Assembly: GCF_006402735.1 (NCBI RefSeq)
Contig: NZ_CP017174.1
Location: forward strand, 5,994,001 to 6,058,000
Direction: 5' to 3'
Length of the DNA: 64,000 nucleotides
Source of the DNA: Myxococcus xanthus
GTDB lineage: Bacteria > Myxococcota > Myxococcia > Myxococcales > Myxococcaceae
The notes beneath the pieces are model-generated. The model was not told the origin of the DNA. It was given only the letters and a program-made list of their open reading frames with translations, and searched no databases. A program made the translations under genes and the position numbers. Positions 44,275-52,203 of the stretch are shown in pieces (the stretch's first letter is position 1; each line of letters starts with the position of its first letter).

Positions 44275-46065
44275 TCATGGCCAGCGGTCCACGACGTAGC
44301 CGCCTCCAGTGTTGACCGCATTCACTCGGCCATCTTCGTAGCCATCGGCAGGCTTCTCGACCACGAAGCAGACGGGGCGTTCGTCCTGTCCCGGCAGCTT
44401 CACACGGTCGTAGCGGATGACTAGCGCAGGCCCCTCCGAGCGCCCCATGCGGTCAGAGAGGAAATACGCCTTCCCGTAGAAGCGTGTTCCGGGTGGGGCT
44501 ACAGCTCTTTGACGCGAATCCACGCCTTTGGGAACGACCCCCACCACATCCTCCCCTGCGGTGAACCAAACTTGGTCGAACGGGCCCCGGCGACTATCGA
44601 GGGTAACGCGGAACGACTGGTTGATCTCCCAGCGCAGATCCTCCCGCATCGCCTCTTCCGCACCGGCCGGGCAGGTGAACGACTCAGGCCGAATCTGAGC
44701 CCCGGGGCACCCCGCCGCGAGCGCCGCGACGAGCGTCATCGTCGCGCAGTCGGCAACAACGGCGGCTTTCGTCCTCCCGCCCGGCGGGCGTCCTTGGGTC
44801 GGGGCCTTGGGTGACGGAGTCGTCTTCACGGTTGAACCTTCCTTCGGAGCGGCAATCTCAGGGCCCGTCAGCAGCACAGGCGGGGGGCTAGGAGGTGACA
44901 TAGCAGGGGCGGCCGATACGAGCGGCGCGGAATGTGGGGAACTGGGAGGTGGTGGAGCACTAGCAACCTGCGGATCTCGTGGCTGCGGCGGTTCCCCCCG
45001 GCTGAGCCAGAAGCCCCCGGCCACGACAAGCGCGATGAGGGCCGCGAGGCCCCCCAGGAGTCCATGCCATCCCCGGACGGCATGCGTAGGCGCCCTAGGA
45101 AGGCTTGAGTTCGCAACTGCGGGCATCTGCTGTTCCGATGGTCCCCCCTGCCGCTGTTCGGATGGTGGATGCACTGGGGACAGGTACTCCGCGCTCGAAT
45201 AGGCCAGGAGTTCGCCCAGTTCGCGACGTAGCGCCTCGGTATCGACGGGGCGCTTTGCAGGCTCCCGCGACAGGATGCTCGCCACGAGGTCGTTTAACGC
45301 TTCCGGCACGCGTCCGTTCAACGCACGCGCGGGTGGGGGCAATATGACCGTACTGTTGAGCGAAAAGCGCGCTTGAATCTCGGTCGGGCGGGGGTCTGTC
45401 AGCAGTTCATAGAGCATCGCTCCGACCGCGAAGATCTCGTCCGCGACACGAAAGGCGTACTTCGCGCGGTGCTCGGCCTTGTGCTCCCGGAGCCATTTGA
45501 ATTGCTCAGGCGCGCGAAAACGGTCCGTGCCCGGGGGCAAGCCAGCATCCGTAAGCTCTTCGGCCAATGAGTAGTTCGCACAGCTAAAGTCGATGATGAT
45601 TGGCTCTCCATCGCTCTTTCGAATTAGAACGTTGGACAGCTTTAAATCCCGATGCAGGACACCGCGACTGTGCATGTATGACAGTGCGGAGCAGAGCTTA
45701 TCAAAGACCTGCAAGACCTCCTGCACCGTGGGGTGTTTCCGCTCCGCCCACTCCGCTAGCGTCCAGCCATCGATGTACTCAAGCGCGAGATAGACGTTCC
45801 CATGCTCGGAGTACCCATACCCACGGTGCTTGACAATGTTCGGATGTTCCAGGAGCAGAAGCGCCGAAAGCTCCCGGAGCGTCCTTGCATGAGTTTGCTT
45901 GTCGTCCCCGCTTGAATCCCGGTGACGCGCCAACTTGAGCGCACTTCTGCGGCCGTGTTTCTCAACGAGGAAAACGACAGCGAAACCACCGTTCCCAAGC
46001 TCCCTGATGACACGCCAACCATCAACGGACATTCCAGCACGCGGGAATATCGAAATCACGTTCAT
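44275..46065 (-). CDS. Membrane Ser/Thr protein kinase (PknB-like) with extracytoplasmic domain
   Basis: 596 residues. Kinase domain 15-290: Gly loop GNGGFAVV (24-31), Lys44, Glu65, catalytic HRD (138-140), Asn145, metal-binding DFS (159-161, variant of DFG). All needed residues are present, so it should be active. A Pro/Gln-rich juxtamembrane stretch, one membrane helix (335-354), a long Pro/Ser linker and an outer domain of ~140 residues (with Cys) follow. The start ATGA overlaps the DUF2381 stop, so the two are translated together; the outer domain may sense through that partner. Confidence 0.9.
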   Translation of the reverse strand: MNVISIFPRAGMSVDGWRVIRELGNGGFAVVFLVEKHGRRSALKLARHRDSSGDDKQTHARTLRELSALLLLEHPNIVKHRGYGYSEHGNVYLALEYIDGWTLAEWAERKHPTVQEVLQVFDKLCSALSYMHSRGVLHRDLKLSNVLIRKSDGEPIIIDFSCANYSLAEELTDAGLPPGTDRFRAPEQFKWLREHKAEHRAKYAFRVADEIFAVGAMLYELLTDPRPTEIQARFSLNSTVILPPPARALNGRVPEALNDLVASILSREPAKRPVDTEALRRELGELLAYSSAEYLSPVHPPSEQRQGGPSEQQMPAVANSSLPRAPTHAVRGWHGLLGGLAALIALVVAGGFWLSRGEPPQPRDPQVASAPPPPSSPHSAPLVSAAPAMSPPSPPPVLLTGPEIAAPKEGSTVKTTPSPKAPTQGRPPGGRTKAAVVADCATMTLVAALAAGCPGAQIRPESFTCPAGAEEAMREDLRWEINQSFRVTLDSRRGPFDQVWFTAGEDVVGVVPKGVDSRQRAVAPPGTRFYGKAYFLSDRMGRSEGPALVIRYDRVKLPGQDERPVCFVVEKPADGYEDGRVNAVNTGGGYVVDRWP

Positions 46066-46925
46066 GGGGTCGCCCCAAAGGCTGCCTTCGGAAAGCGCAC
46101 ATTGGGAATTTTGAGCGTTCGACCATCTCCGACCAACTCTAAAGAGTAAACTGGGCTTGCACTCAACTGCGCTGATTCAGCCACTACCAGTATCTGTCGA
46201 TTCTCCCCCGGCTGAATCGCCCCGGTATCGACTGACACAATTCGGGCACGAAGAGGCAAACCAACTCGTCCAGTCAACATTGCATCTCTCGGCTCCCAGG
46301 GTGCCTGTCCGACATGATTGACCACCATTGCATCAACCAGCACCCAGCCCTTCCCCCGATAGGCTATCGCCGACTGCACGAGAAAGCCTCGCCCTGCGTC
46401 TTTATAATCCTTGATTGGCGTAGCCGAGACGCCTTCCTTATCGACAAGTCCCAGCAGCACGAAGTCTTCGGGTCTGGGTGCTCGCGGTTGGTCAACGGGG
46501 CATGCCGCACCTGCTAACTCAGGACGCTGAACGTTGATTTGAATGTCCACTTCGGCAGGGTCTGTCACCAGCAGGAAGGCAGCTCGCGCGGGCGCCCGAC
46601 CATCCGCGAAGAAGACCCCAACTTCGTAGCGCTCGCCTTCGGCAAGGTCGGCCACCGGCTGAACGATGACCGACCGCTCCCCGGCGTCTAGAACGCGAAT
46701 CCGCGACTCGTCGAAGGTAAGGGTCTTCCGGTTGATAGGAGCCGGGAACAGGAAGAGCGTCGGCGTGCCGTGCTCCACCCGGACGACAGGAAGTGAATCG
46801 GCAGGGCCGTTTGCAACGGACACCGCGCGGTCCCGCTTCGCGCGTTCCGCTTGTGCCGCCATGGCTGGCGTCGCAGCCCCCCACGCGAGAACGAGCGCAA
46901 GGGCCAATCTGACCGGTTGGATCAA
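46062..46925 (-). CDS. DUF2381 family protein (myxobacterial paralogue family), exported
   Basis: 287 residues with signal peptide ending at PAMAAQA. The body (TPTLFLFPAPINRKTLTFDESRIRV..., EGERYEVGVFFADG, PGENRQILVVAE) matches the DUF2381 family known from Myxococcus, often encoded next to Ser/Thr kinases. Function unknown. The start is TTG 46925 with GGGAGG nine bases upstream. An ATG between them (46933) is out of frame and opens a 3-codon ORF whose TGA overlaps this TTG. It overlaps the kinase gene by 4 nt. Confidence 0.85.
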   Translation of the reverse strand: MIQPVRLALALVLAWGAATPAMAAQAERAKRDRAVSVANGPADSLPVVRVEHGTPTLFLFPAPINRKTLTFDESRIRVLDAGERSVIVQPVADLAEGERYEVGVFFADGRAPARAAFLLVTDPAEVDIQINVQRPELAGAACPVDQPRAPRPEDFVLLGLVDKEGVSATPIKDYKDAGRGFLVQSAIAYRGKGWVLVDAMVVNHVGQAPWEPRDAMLTGRVGLPLRARIVSVDTGAIQPGENRQILVVAESAQLSASPVYSLELVGDGRTLKIPNVRFPKAAFGATP

Positions 46926-47055
46926 AGGCGCATGACCTCCCAGTGCCAGAAGCTACCACCAGGAAGCCGCGCGCAGGGGGGCCATCTACCGCACCCCGCT
47001 ACCGGCAGAGGCGGGTGCCCCTTGCGCTCAACGGAACGCCCCTCGCGCAAAGCAG

Positions 47056-47092
47056 CTCGCCCCGGCGCCGCGCACCGTTGCGCCGGGGCGAG
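47056..47092 (-). terminator. Strong hairpin after the toxin-immunity pair
   Basis: Perfect 13-bp inverted repeat CTCGCCCCGGCGC (47056-47068) / GCGCCGGGGCGAG (47080-47092) with an 11-nt loop, 23 nt past the immunity gene stop. No long T run follows. It separates the toxin-immunity unit from the DUF2381-kinase operon; the leader of that operon lies in 46926-47055. Confidence 0.65.
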
Positions 47093-47115
47093 GTCAGGGC
47101 CTGCGGTGGGGCGGT

Positions 47116-47691
47116 TCAGACCTCCTCGAACTTGCCGCCGAAGATGCCGTTCGCTTCGAGGGCATCCTTGATTTCCTCGTCGACAATGATCGGCAAGTGC
47201 CATCCCCAGGTCCGGAACACACGCGCATCCCCCACCTTTGACTTGTCGATCCTCAATCCAATAACGGAGCGGTACTCACCTGCCCTGTGTGCATGCAGCT
47301 CTTCGTCGGCAGTAAAGAACTGGACCTCCCGGCATGCAGCATCATCAATGCAACGAATCGTTCGCGTCGCATTGAGCAGAAAATAGGCGTTGGACTCACC
47401 GTCAACGTCGACGGGGAATAGCTGAACGTCATCGGGGGCCAGTTCACGGAACACCGACGCGACTCGCTCACTGACAATCGGAGTTCCACCCGCTCCCGCG
47501 AACTCGATATCGAGCGGCTCCCCGGGCCTGAAGATCGGAATCCGCAACCTCTCGCGAAGCTCGATAGGCCGTCCTTCGGTGAACCTCCAAATGTCGTCGA
47601 CCTCATTTCCCGCTGAGTCGGCCGGGTCTGAGAGGTACCAACGACCCTTCACATACACATCAACCCCTAAGTCAAAGAAGCGTCGTTCCAC
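47116..47691 (-). CDS. sitI: Imm11-type immunity protein for the SitA toxin
   Basis: 191 residues, cytoplasmic, no signal. The stretch VSERVASVFRELAPDDVQLFPV followed by YFLLNATRTIRCIDDA is the pattern of Imm11 (DUF1629) immunity proteins. It should bind and block the toxin end of the adjacent SitA. The start is GTG 47691 with AAGGA seven bases upstream, 3 nt after the toxin stop, the usual toxin-then-immunity layout. Lower GC than the housekeeping genes. Confidence 0.8.
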   Translation of the reverse strand: MERRFFDLGVDVYVKGRWYLSDPADSAGNEVDDIWRFTEGRPIELRERLRIPIFRPGEPLDIEFAGAGGTPIVSERVASVFRELAPDDVQLFPVDVDGESNAYFLLNATRTIRCIDDAACREVQFFTADEELHAHRAGEYRSVIGLRIDKSKVGDARVFRTWGWHLPIIVDEEIKDALEANGIFGGKFEEV

Positions 47692-47694
47692 GGC

Positions 47695-49023
47695 CTATTC
47701 CTTGGAGCCTTTTGTAATCAGCGCCCGCATCTCCGACCCCTTACTTACGAGTTCCTGCGCAATCTTGGCAAGCTCGCCCGTCAGTGCAGCCCGGCACTGT
47801 TCAACACATCTGCACGACCTCATAACGGAGCTAATCCGACGCAGGACCACTCCGTGATACTCGGCGGGGTGAGGCCCCTTATGCCCCCGGATTCGAACCA
47901 GGTTAGAAGGATCGCTCAACTTCATTCCCGCCCTGTTAAAGAGCTTCTCGAACTCTGGCGTCCACGGCCCACCATTTGCGTCCGAGACGGAGTTCTTATC
48001 CGTGCAGATGTGATGAACGTTGCCGTCGGGGTCGCCCTGAATCCGCCCTCCGACTCCCACGGCAGGGGCAGCCCCAACGCCTTCGCCTGCGCCCATCGCG
48101 ACCGCGGCGACCGCTGTCGGTGCGAGCGTCACGTTCAGCACCCCAGCCGACGAAATCGAGATCGCCTGAACCTCCCCGGCCAGTGCGGCCGATAGCTGGA
48201 AGCCCCCTTCAAGCTGCGCCCGGGAAGCCGCCTGCGCGAAGCCCGGCATCTTCGGTCCCTGCGACGCCATCGCGCGCTTCCCGCCCAGGGCCGACAGCGC
48301 CACGATCACCAGAACGCGGGCTCCATTGTCCCCCAGCACCTTCCCGAAGCGATGCCCTGCCCTCTCCAAGTCCGCGAACCCAACCGCGTCCCGAGACTCA
48401 TCGAGCAGGCGTAGGAACCCCTGCCCGAGATTCCACACCGGCCCCGTCCCAAGATAGGCAATCAGCGAGGCCGTCAGTGCAATCGCGATGACTTTCGTAA
48501 TGGGCTCAGGCGCGACCAGCATCACGAGCGCCACCCCAATCATGCTTGTCACCATCGCCCGAAGCGCGGCGGGGTTCACCATGTCGCGAATCGCGTCCTC
48601 GACGCCCTCCCACACTGTGTCGAGCGCGAAGTAGAGCGCCAGCATTCGCCGTTCCGACGGCCCCAGCGAAAACCCACCGGCCAGCATACTTAGGCAGCTA
48701 TGGGGCTCGTCCTGCCGCTGGCAGATGCGCTCGTATGCCGAGGGGGCCGACCTGCCTTGCGCGCCGTCAACGAAGCCCTCGGACGATGCGAGCAACGAGC
48801 GGCGACCGTCCTCCTCAACCTCCCCGAAGGCGACGTCGAGCCTCATGTCGAGCACGAGCTGCGCGACAGCACGCTTGAACTCGTCTTTTCCTATCTCGAC
48901 AGGGTCGGATTCAACTGGCGTGAAGGCGATTGGCTCTCCGCGCCCAGTGTTCAGATGCACGACACGAGTCGACGCGCACCCGCTCGCAAGCAGCAACAGT
49001 GCAGCAATTCCTAAAGCTCTCAT
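47695..49023 (-). CDS. sitA: SitA-family lipoprotein polymorphic toxin with HH nuclease-like C-terminus
   Basis: 442 residues. Lipobox LLASGC gives Cys16, matching SitA toxins that pass between cells by TraA/B outer membrane exchange. Residues 20-140 are the conserved delivery part; two hydrophobic stretches lie at ~160-190, and a Gly/Ala-rich linker at 300-330 precedes the toxin end. The toxin end has His337-His338 (NVHHICTDKNS), then GPWTPEFEKLF and HKGPHPAEYH (His381, 385, 390), the layout of AHH-type HNH/endonuclease VII-fold nucleases; SitA5 is the closest type I know. The immunity gene follows after 3 nt. A sigma-54-like promoter lies 30-44 nt before the ATG, with GGGGG as ribosome binding site. 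Confidence 0.85.
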   Translation of the reverse strand: MRALGIAALLLLASGCASTRVVHLNTGRGEPIAFTPVESDPVEIGKDEFKRAVAQLVLDMRLDVAFGEVEEDGRRSLLASSEGFVDGAQGRSAPSAYERICQRQDEPHSCLSMLAGGFSLGPSERRMLALYFALDTVWEGVEDAIRDMVNPAALRAMVTSMIGVALVMLVAPEPITKVIAIALTASLIAYLGTGPVWNLGQGFLRLLDESRDAVGFADLERAGHRFGKVLGDNGARVLVIVALSALGGKRAMASQGPKMPGFAQAASRAQLEGGFQLSAALAGEVQAISISSAGVLNVTLAPTAVAAVAMGAGEGVGAAPAVGVGGRIQGDPDGNVHHICTDKNSVSDANGGPWTPEFEKLFNRAGMKLSDPSNLVRIRGHKGPHPAEYHGVVLRRISSVMRSCRCVEQCRAALTGELAKIAQELVSKGSEMRALITKGSKE

Positions 49024-49051
49024 GTAGCCCCCGGGTCAGCCGCAGCACATC

Positions 49052-49067
49052 GGCAAGCAAGGGGCCA
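49052..49067 (-). promoter_or_regulatory. Candidate sigma-54 promoter of sitA
   Basis: On the minus strand TGGCCCC-TTGC-TTGCC (49067-49052) has the exact -24 TGGC and -12 TTGC elements with sigma-54 spacing (GG-N10-GC). Transcription would start near 49041, leaving ~18 nt before the ATG, enough for the GGGGG at 49029-49033. Confidence 0.4.
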
Positions 49068-49620
49068 TATACCAGCCAAGTCTGACAACCTACATCGTCC
49101 CAGGAGACTAATCCGACTCCATGACGCTCGAACAAGCATGGGAGGATGCAAGCGCAGATGATGCGGGAAAATGGAGCAAGCCCCTCCCGCTTAGCTCCGG
49201 ACTGACGTGTCAACTCCGCAGCGCCGATTCTCTGACGTGTCAAGATTTCGCGGCCACCGGGCTCACCATTTTTCGGAGGGCCACTTTCTGGCAGTTTACG
49301 GCACGGGGGCATCTGGCACTGCTCTTGCTCATCCACAAACTACCACGCCGCTGACGTGGCTCGCGCCATTCAAAAGGATGAGATGGATAATTAGCCACTG
49401 CGGACCTGGTCCGTCGACCAAACAGACAGCACGAGCGACACACATTAGCAGGGATTCGTACTCCATTGTAGGGACACGACCTCACGCAATGGGTGTCTCC
49501 GAGATAGGTTCTAGTTCATAGAGCAGGCGTGACATCCACCTAGCTTCGCAGCATGAACTGTCGTGGAGCGCACGATGCGACGCTTTACAAGCGCGCATCA
49601 TCACCGAAAGGAAATCACAC
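49068..49620. other. Non-coding or decayed stretch upstream of sitA
   Basis: Short ORFs exist on both strands (for example 49121-49354 plus, 49240-49485 minus), but none has a recognisable domain, good start context or neighbour-like codon use. It holds a pair of 12-bp direct repeats (49202, 49232) that may be the remains of a transposon end. AAAGGAA near its right end serves the gene at 49621. Confidence 0.5.
49202..49243. repeat. Two 12-bp direct repeats CTGACGTGTCAA
   Basis: Identical copies at 49202-49213 and 49232-49243, 30 bp apart start to start. Paired short repeats of this kind occur at ends of IS21-like elements and as tandem regulator sites. No transposase is left nearby. Confidence 0.45.
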
Positions 49621-49899
49621 ATGACTATTCAGAAATCCCTTGCCAACGGCGATCAATACGGCTTCGGGACAAAGAACGGAGTATCAACGACACTCTTCGC
49701 AGAAAACCAGTCGAGCTATACCGTGACGGGCTCAATCACCTGGTCCGGCGAAATCACAAATTTCAGCATTCCACCAAAGAAACAGATCACCCTATTCAGA
49801 GCCGCGCGCGGGAACGGCGAACCCGTCTTCGCCAAGAACACGGTACCTAAAACCGAGCCCTTGGCAATCATCAAGTTCACTTTCACACAGGGTGGGTAA
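49621..49899 (+). CDS. Small ORFan protein
   Basis: 92 residues, no signal peptide, beta-rich with alternating polar and hydrophobic residues (YTVTGSITWSGEITNFSIPPK, IIKFTFTQGG). I do not recognise it. ATG 49621 has AAAGGAA at a good distance. Lower GC and AT-ending codons set it apart from the chromosome, so it is probably acquired. It lies between the sitA region and the prophage. A one-domain beta-sandwich or an immunity/decoy protein are possible but unproven. Confidence 0.55.
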   Translation: MTIQKSLANGDQYGFGTKNGVSTTLFAENQSSYTVTGSITWSGEITNFSIPPKKQITLFRAARGNGEPVFAKNTVPKTEPLAIIKFTFTQGG

Positions 49900-49933
49900 C
49901 GCGCTGGCTGCGCGCAGGGGCTAGACTCCTGAC

Positions 49934-50206
49934 ATGAAAACCATGTCCAGCGAGAATCTGACTCCCACGCAGTAGCTCTTCGCGGCAATCAATGGTCATT
50001 AAATCACCCAGATCATCGGCTCCGTGGCCCGTCTGCGGAGCGCAGACCTGCTTGAGACAGTGACTCACTAGCGGCCGCGCTCGGCGTCCACCCAGGCAAC
50101 TTGTTCCGGCTGATGCGCGGCGGCATCACCGTCGGACTCTTCGAGATCGCCGCTGAGCGGCCCTTTGCCCTGACACCGATGGGTGAAGGGCCGCACTTGG
50201 TCAAAT
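49934..50206 (+). pseudogene. Remnant of a SAM-dependent O-methyltransferase (N-terminal domain)
   Basis: From ATG 49934 the frame reads MKTMSSENLTPTQ, stop (TAG 49973), LFAAINGH, stop (TAA 50000), ITQIIGSVARLRSADLLETV. After a -1 shift near 50067 it continues LAAALGVHPGNLFRLMRGG and TVGLFEIAAERPFALTPMGE. Together these are the dimerisation/winged-helix part of O-methyltransferases (family pattern: QIIGSVA..L.IADLLA, LA..LGVHP..L.RLLR, VGLF, FALTPLGE). The catalytic SAM-binding part is missing. Two stops, a frameshift and the truncation mean it is dead. Confidence 0.75.
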
Positions 50207-50621
50207 CAACTCCGCCGGCTTCGCGCCCGCGACGAATGCAGGGACGATGTCCACTTCGGCTTCATCGTCCTCGGCTGCGGCATCATGCGCCTGCGTCGCA
50301 GCTGTCCTGACATTTGTTAGAGACTGTTAGCGCGTCGCTCATCACACCCGGTAGACCGCAGAGGTCTATTACACCGTCGCCCCTAACGCGCGACAGAACC
50401 GCCTAACATGGGAGCCCGACAAACAATGGGCCAATGGAGACCGGCCAAGACCGCAACGGGCGACCGCTAGGCCGCCCCTCAGTGGGTGTCGGGCACTTCG
50501 GCGGACCTACTTTACCATTCACTGTCGCTTCTGTATGAAGGCGGCCGGGCGGCTGCGGTGAGTACATAGTTCACGGCGTCGCGAGGTCCCAGACCAACCG
50601 CGCCGATTCCGCAGCCGCCCA
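50207..50621. other. Gene-free stretch at the prophage left edge
   Basis: About 415 nt between the methyltransferase remnant and the end of the lysis cassette. No ORF with a domain, no tRNA and no clear terminator was found. An attachment site may lie here, but the other prophage end is outside the window, so no core repeat can be compared. Confidence 0.4.
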
Positions 50622-50924
50622 CTATCGGTTCGCGAGCCTCGCAACGGCGAACCCGGCCCCAAGCCCGCCAAGCAGGGCCACGACGGCGACCGTAAAGGAC
50701 ACGTCCCCGGCCTGCTGGCGCAACGATTCGTTCTCGGCGCGCAGCCGCTCAATCTCCGCTGCGGTTCGAATGCAGCGGCTCTCCGACAGCCAGCAGCCGC
50801 CCTCAACCTCGACGGCGGCCGAACCTCCATCCGGGAAAAGCTGAGCGCGCTCGACGCTGATGACGTCCGAGCCCGACGCGGGATGCGCGAGCAGCACGGC
50901 CAGCACGAGCGCGCCGAGCTTCAC
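50622..50924 (-). CDS. Prophage lysis-cassette protein with signal peptide, coiled coil and C-terminal membrane helix
   Basis: 100 residues. The N-terminal signal (KLGALVLAVLLAHPASGS), two Cys (GGCWLSESRC), a short coiled coil (AAEIERLRAENESLRQQ) and a membrane helix (FTVAVVALLGGLGAGFAVA) are seen. The position after holin and endolysin suggests a spanin-like role, but the layout (C-terminal helix) is not that of Rz. GTG start 50924 overlaps the holin stop by 4 nt. Confidence 0.6.
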   Translation of the reverse strand: MKLGALVLAVLLAHPASGSDVISVERAQLFPDGGSAAVEVEGGCWLSESRCIRTAAEIERLRAENESLRQQAGDVSFTVAVVALLGGLGAGFAVARLANR

Positions 50925-51373
50925 TTGCCGCCCCGGGAGTCGAGTTGCTCCAGCACAGCAATCGCCGCAGCCTTCTCCGCAACCTGCCCAGCGGCAAGCG
51001 CCCCCGCCAGCTCAGCGCGGGCAATGGCGGCGCCCCCGAACAGAATCCGCTTGATGATGGTGAAGCCACCAGCAGCCGTCAGGGCAACTTGCAGCGCCGT
51101 CAGCATCAGCGCCAGGGAGAATGGCGCCCCAGCAGCGAGCGCGTTCGCTACCGCTCCAGCGAGGGAGACGCCAAGCACGAGGACCGCGCCGCCCCTGTCG
51201 GTATTAAAGAACGGGATGAACCCGCCACCGAACTTCCGCAGCAGGTAGACGAGCACCACCACCACCAGGGCGGCGAGCAGCGCGTAGTTCCGGCTCGTCA
51301 CGGCATCAAGAAGAAGGCGCGCGAACTCCTCGAACTGCTCGGGGTTCGGCCCGACTACACCAGCGTCAACCAT
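50921..51373 (-). CDS. Putative holin
   Basis: 150 residues with three hydrophobic segments (about 29-45, 64-83, 86-108), then an Ala-rich helix. Small, multi-helix, and directly after the endolysin gene: a holin is the natural reading, letting endolysin reach the murein. No family motif seen. Overlaps the next gene by GTGA. Confidence 0.6.
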   Translation of the reverse strand: MVDAGVVGPNPEQFEEFARLLLDAVTSRNYALLAALVVVVLVYLLRKFGGGFIPFFNTDRGGAVLVLGVSLAGAVANALAAGAPFSLALMLTALQVALTAAGGFTIIKRILFGGAAIARAELAGALAAGQVAEKAAAIAVLEQLDSRGGK

Positions 51374-51385
51374 GTTGCCTCCGGG

Positions 51386-51919
51386 TTAGAAGCCCAGCCG
51401 CTCCAGTTCGGCCGCGAGCTTCGGGTTTGCTGCACGCCACTTCGGCGACAGGCGCTCGGCATCGAGGCGAGCCCACACGTCGGCGAGGGAGCTTTGTTGG
51501 ACCAGGGTCCGAAGCGGCGTGAGCTGAAGCGCGCTCACGTAGCCCGGCCACTGCAGATGGGGGGAGTCGCCAAACCTACCGCCCCAGACGAGGCCCGCCT
51601 TCGCGGATTCCTCACCCAGCACGCGGTAAGCCGCCTCGCGCCAATCCGGCTGAACGCCAGGTCGCGGGCTCCAGTCGCAGACGAAGTCGAAGGCGAGTCC
51701 GTAGTTGTGGGCGGACAAGCCTGCGGGCGATGCCTTGCCGCCCTTCCCCGCCAAGTACAGCCGACGCAGCTCAGCCTGTTCCGTCAGGTCCCGGAAGCCA
51801 TGCGTCGCGACGTAGCGAACGCCCCTGGCCACACAACGCGCGATGACCTCAAGGGAGACCACGACGAACGGCGGATAGACGCGGTCAAGGGTGACCCGCT
51901 CGAAGTTCGCATGGGTCAT
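51386..51919 (-). CDS. Prophage endolysin, M15-type L-Ala-D-Glu/D-Ala peptidase
   Basis: 177 residues. Zinc peptidase motifs of the M15 family: HGFRDLTEQAEL, SAHNYGLAFDF (His and Asp ligands) and SPHLQW (third ligand). It should cut the peptide stems of peptidoglycan to free phage. No signal peptide, so it depends on the holin. ATG 51919 overlaps the stop of the preceding gene by one base (TGATG). Confidence 0.85.
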   Translation of the reverse strand: MTHANFERVTLDRVYPPFVVVSLEVIARCVARGVRYVATHGFRDLTEQAELRRLYLAGKGGKASPAGLSAHNYGLAFDFVCDWSPRPGVQPDWREAAYRVLGEESAKAGLVWGGRFGDSPHLQWPGYVSALQLTPLRTLVQQSSLADVWARLDAERLSPKWRAANPKLAAELERLGF

Positions 51920-52203
51920 CACGAGCCCCGCCCGCCCGACTGGGACATGCGAAGCAGTTCCAGTTCGACAACCTGCTGAACCTGAGCCGGAAGCCCTCGG
52001 ACGAACTCGTCGCGCCATCGACGCAGCGCGCCCAGTTCCACGGCTACGGCATTGATGCGCTCGTCCTGCCGCGCCACCTTCTCAACGAGGGCGCGAATCT
52101 CCCCGACCAGGGACTTCGCGGCCCAGGTGAGGACGCCGACGCCCGCCGTTCCAAGCAGGGAGCCGACTACGAGCTGAACGGACTGGGTCTCTTCTGCGGT
52201 CAC
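51919..52203 (-). CDS. Small prophage membrane/coiled-coil protein, first gene of the lysis cassette
   Basis: 94 residues. One membrane helix (about 9-30) then a coiled coil (EIRALVEKVARQDERINAVAVELGALRRW). It could be the i-spanin or an antiholin; sequence alone does not decide. GTG start 52203. A repeat shared with 61912-61953 lies 22 nt upstream. Confidence 0.6.
   Translation of the reverse strand: MTAEETQSVQLVVGSLLGTAGVGVLTWAAKSLVGEIRALVEKVARQDERINAVAVELGALRRWRDEFVRGLPAQVQQVVELELLRMSQSGGRGS

Noticed and set aside
50101..50310. Stand-alone 69-residue protein at 50101-50310
   Set aside because: It is the out-of-frame tail of the methyltransferase remnant running into unrelated sequence.
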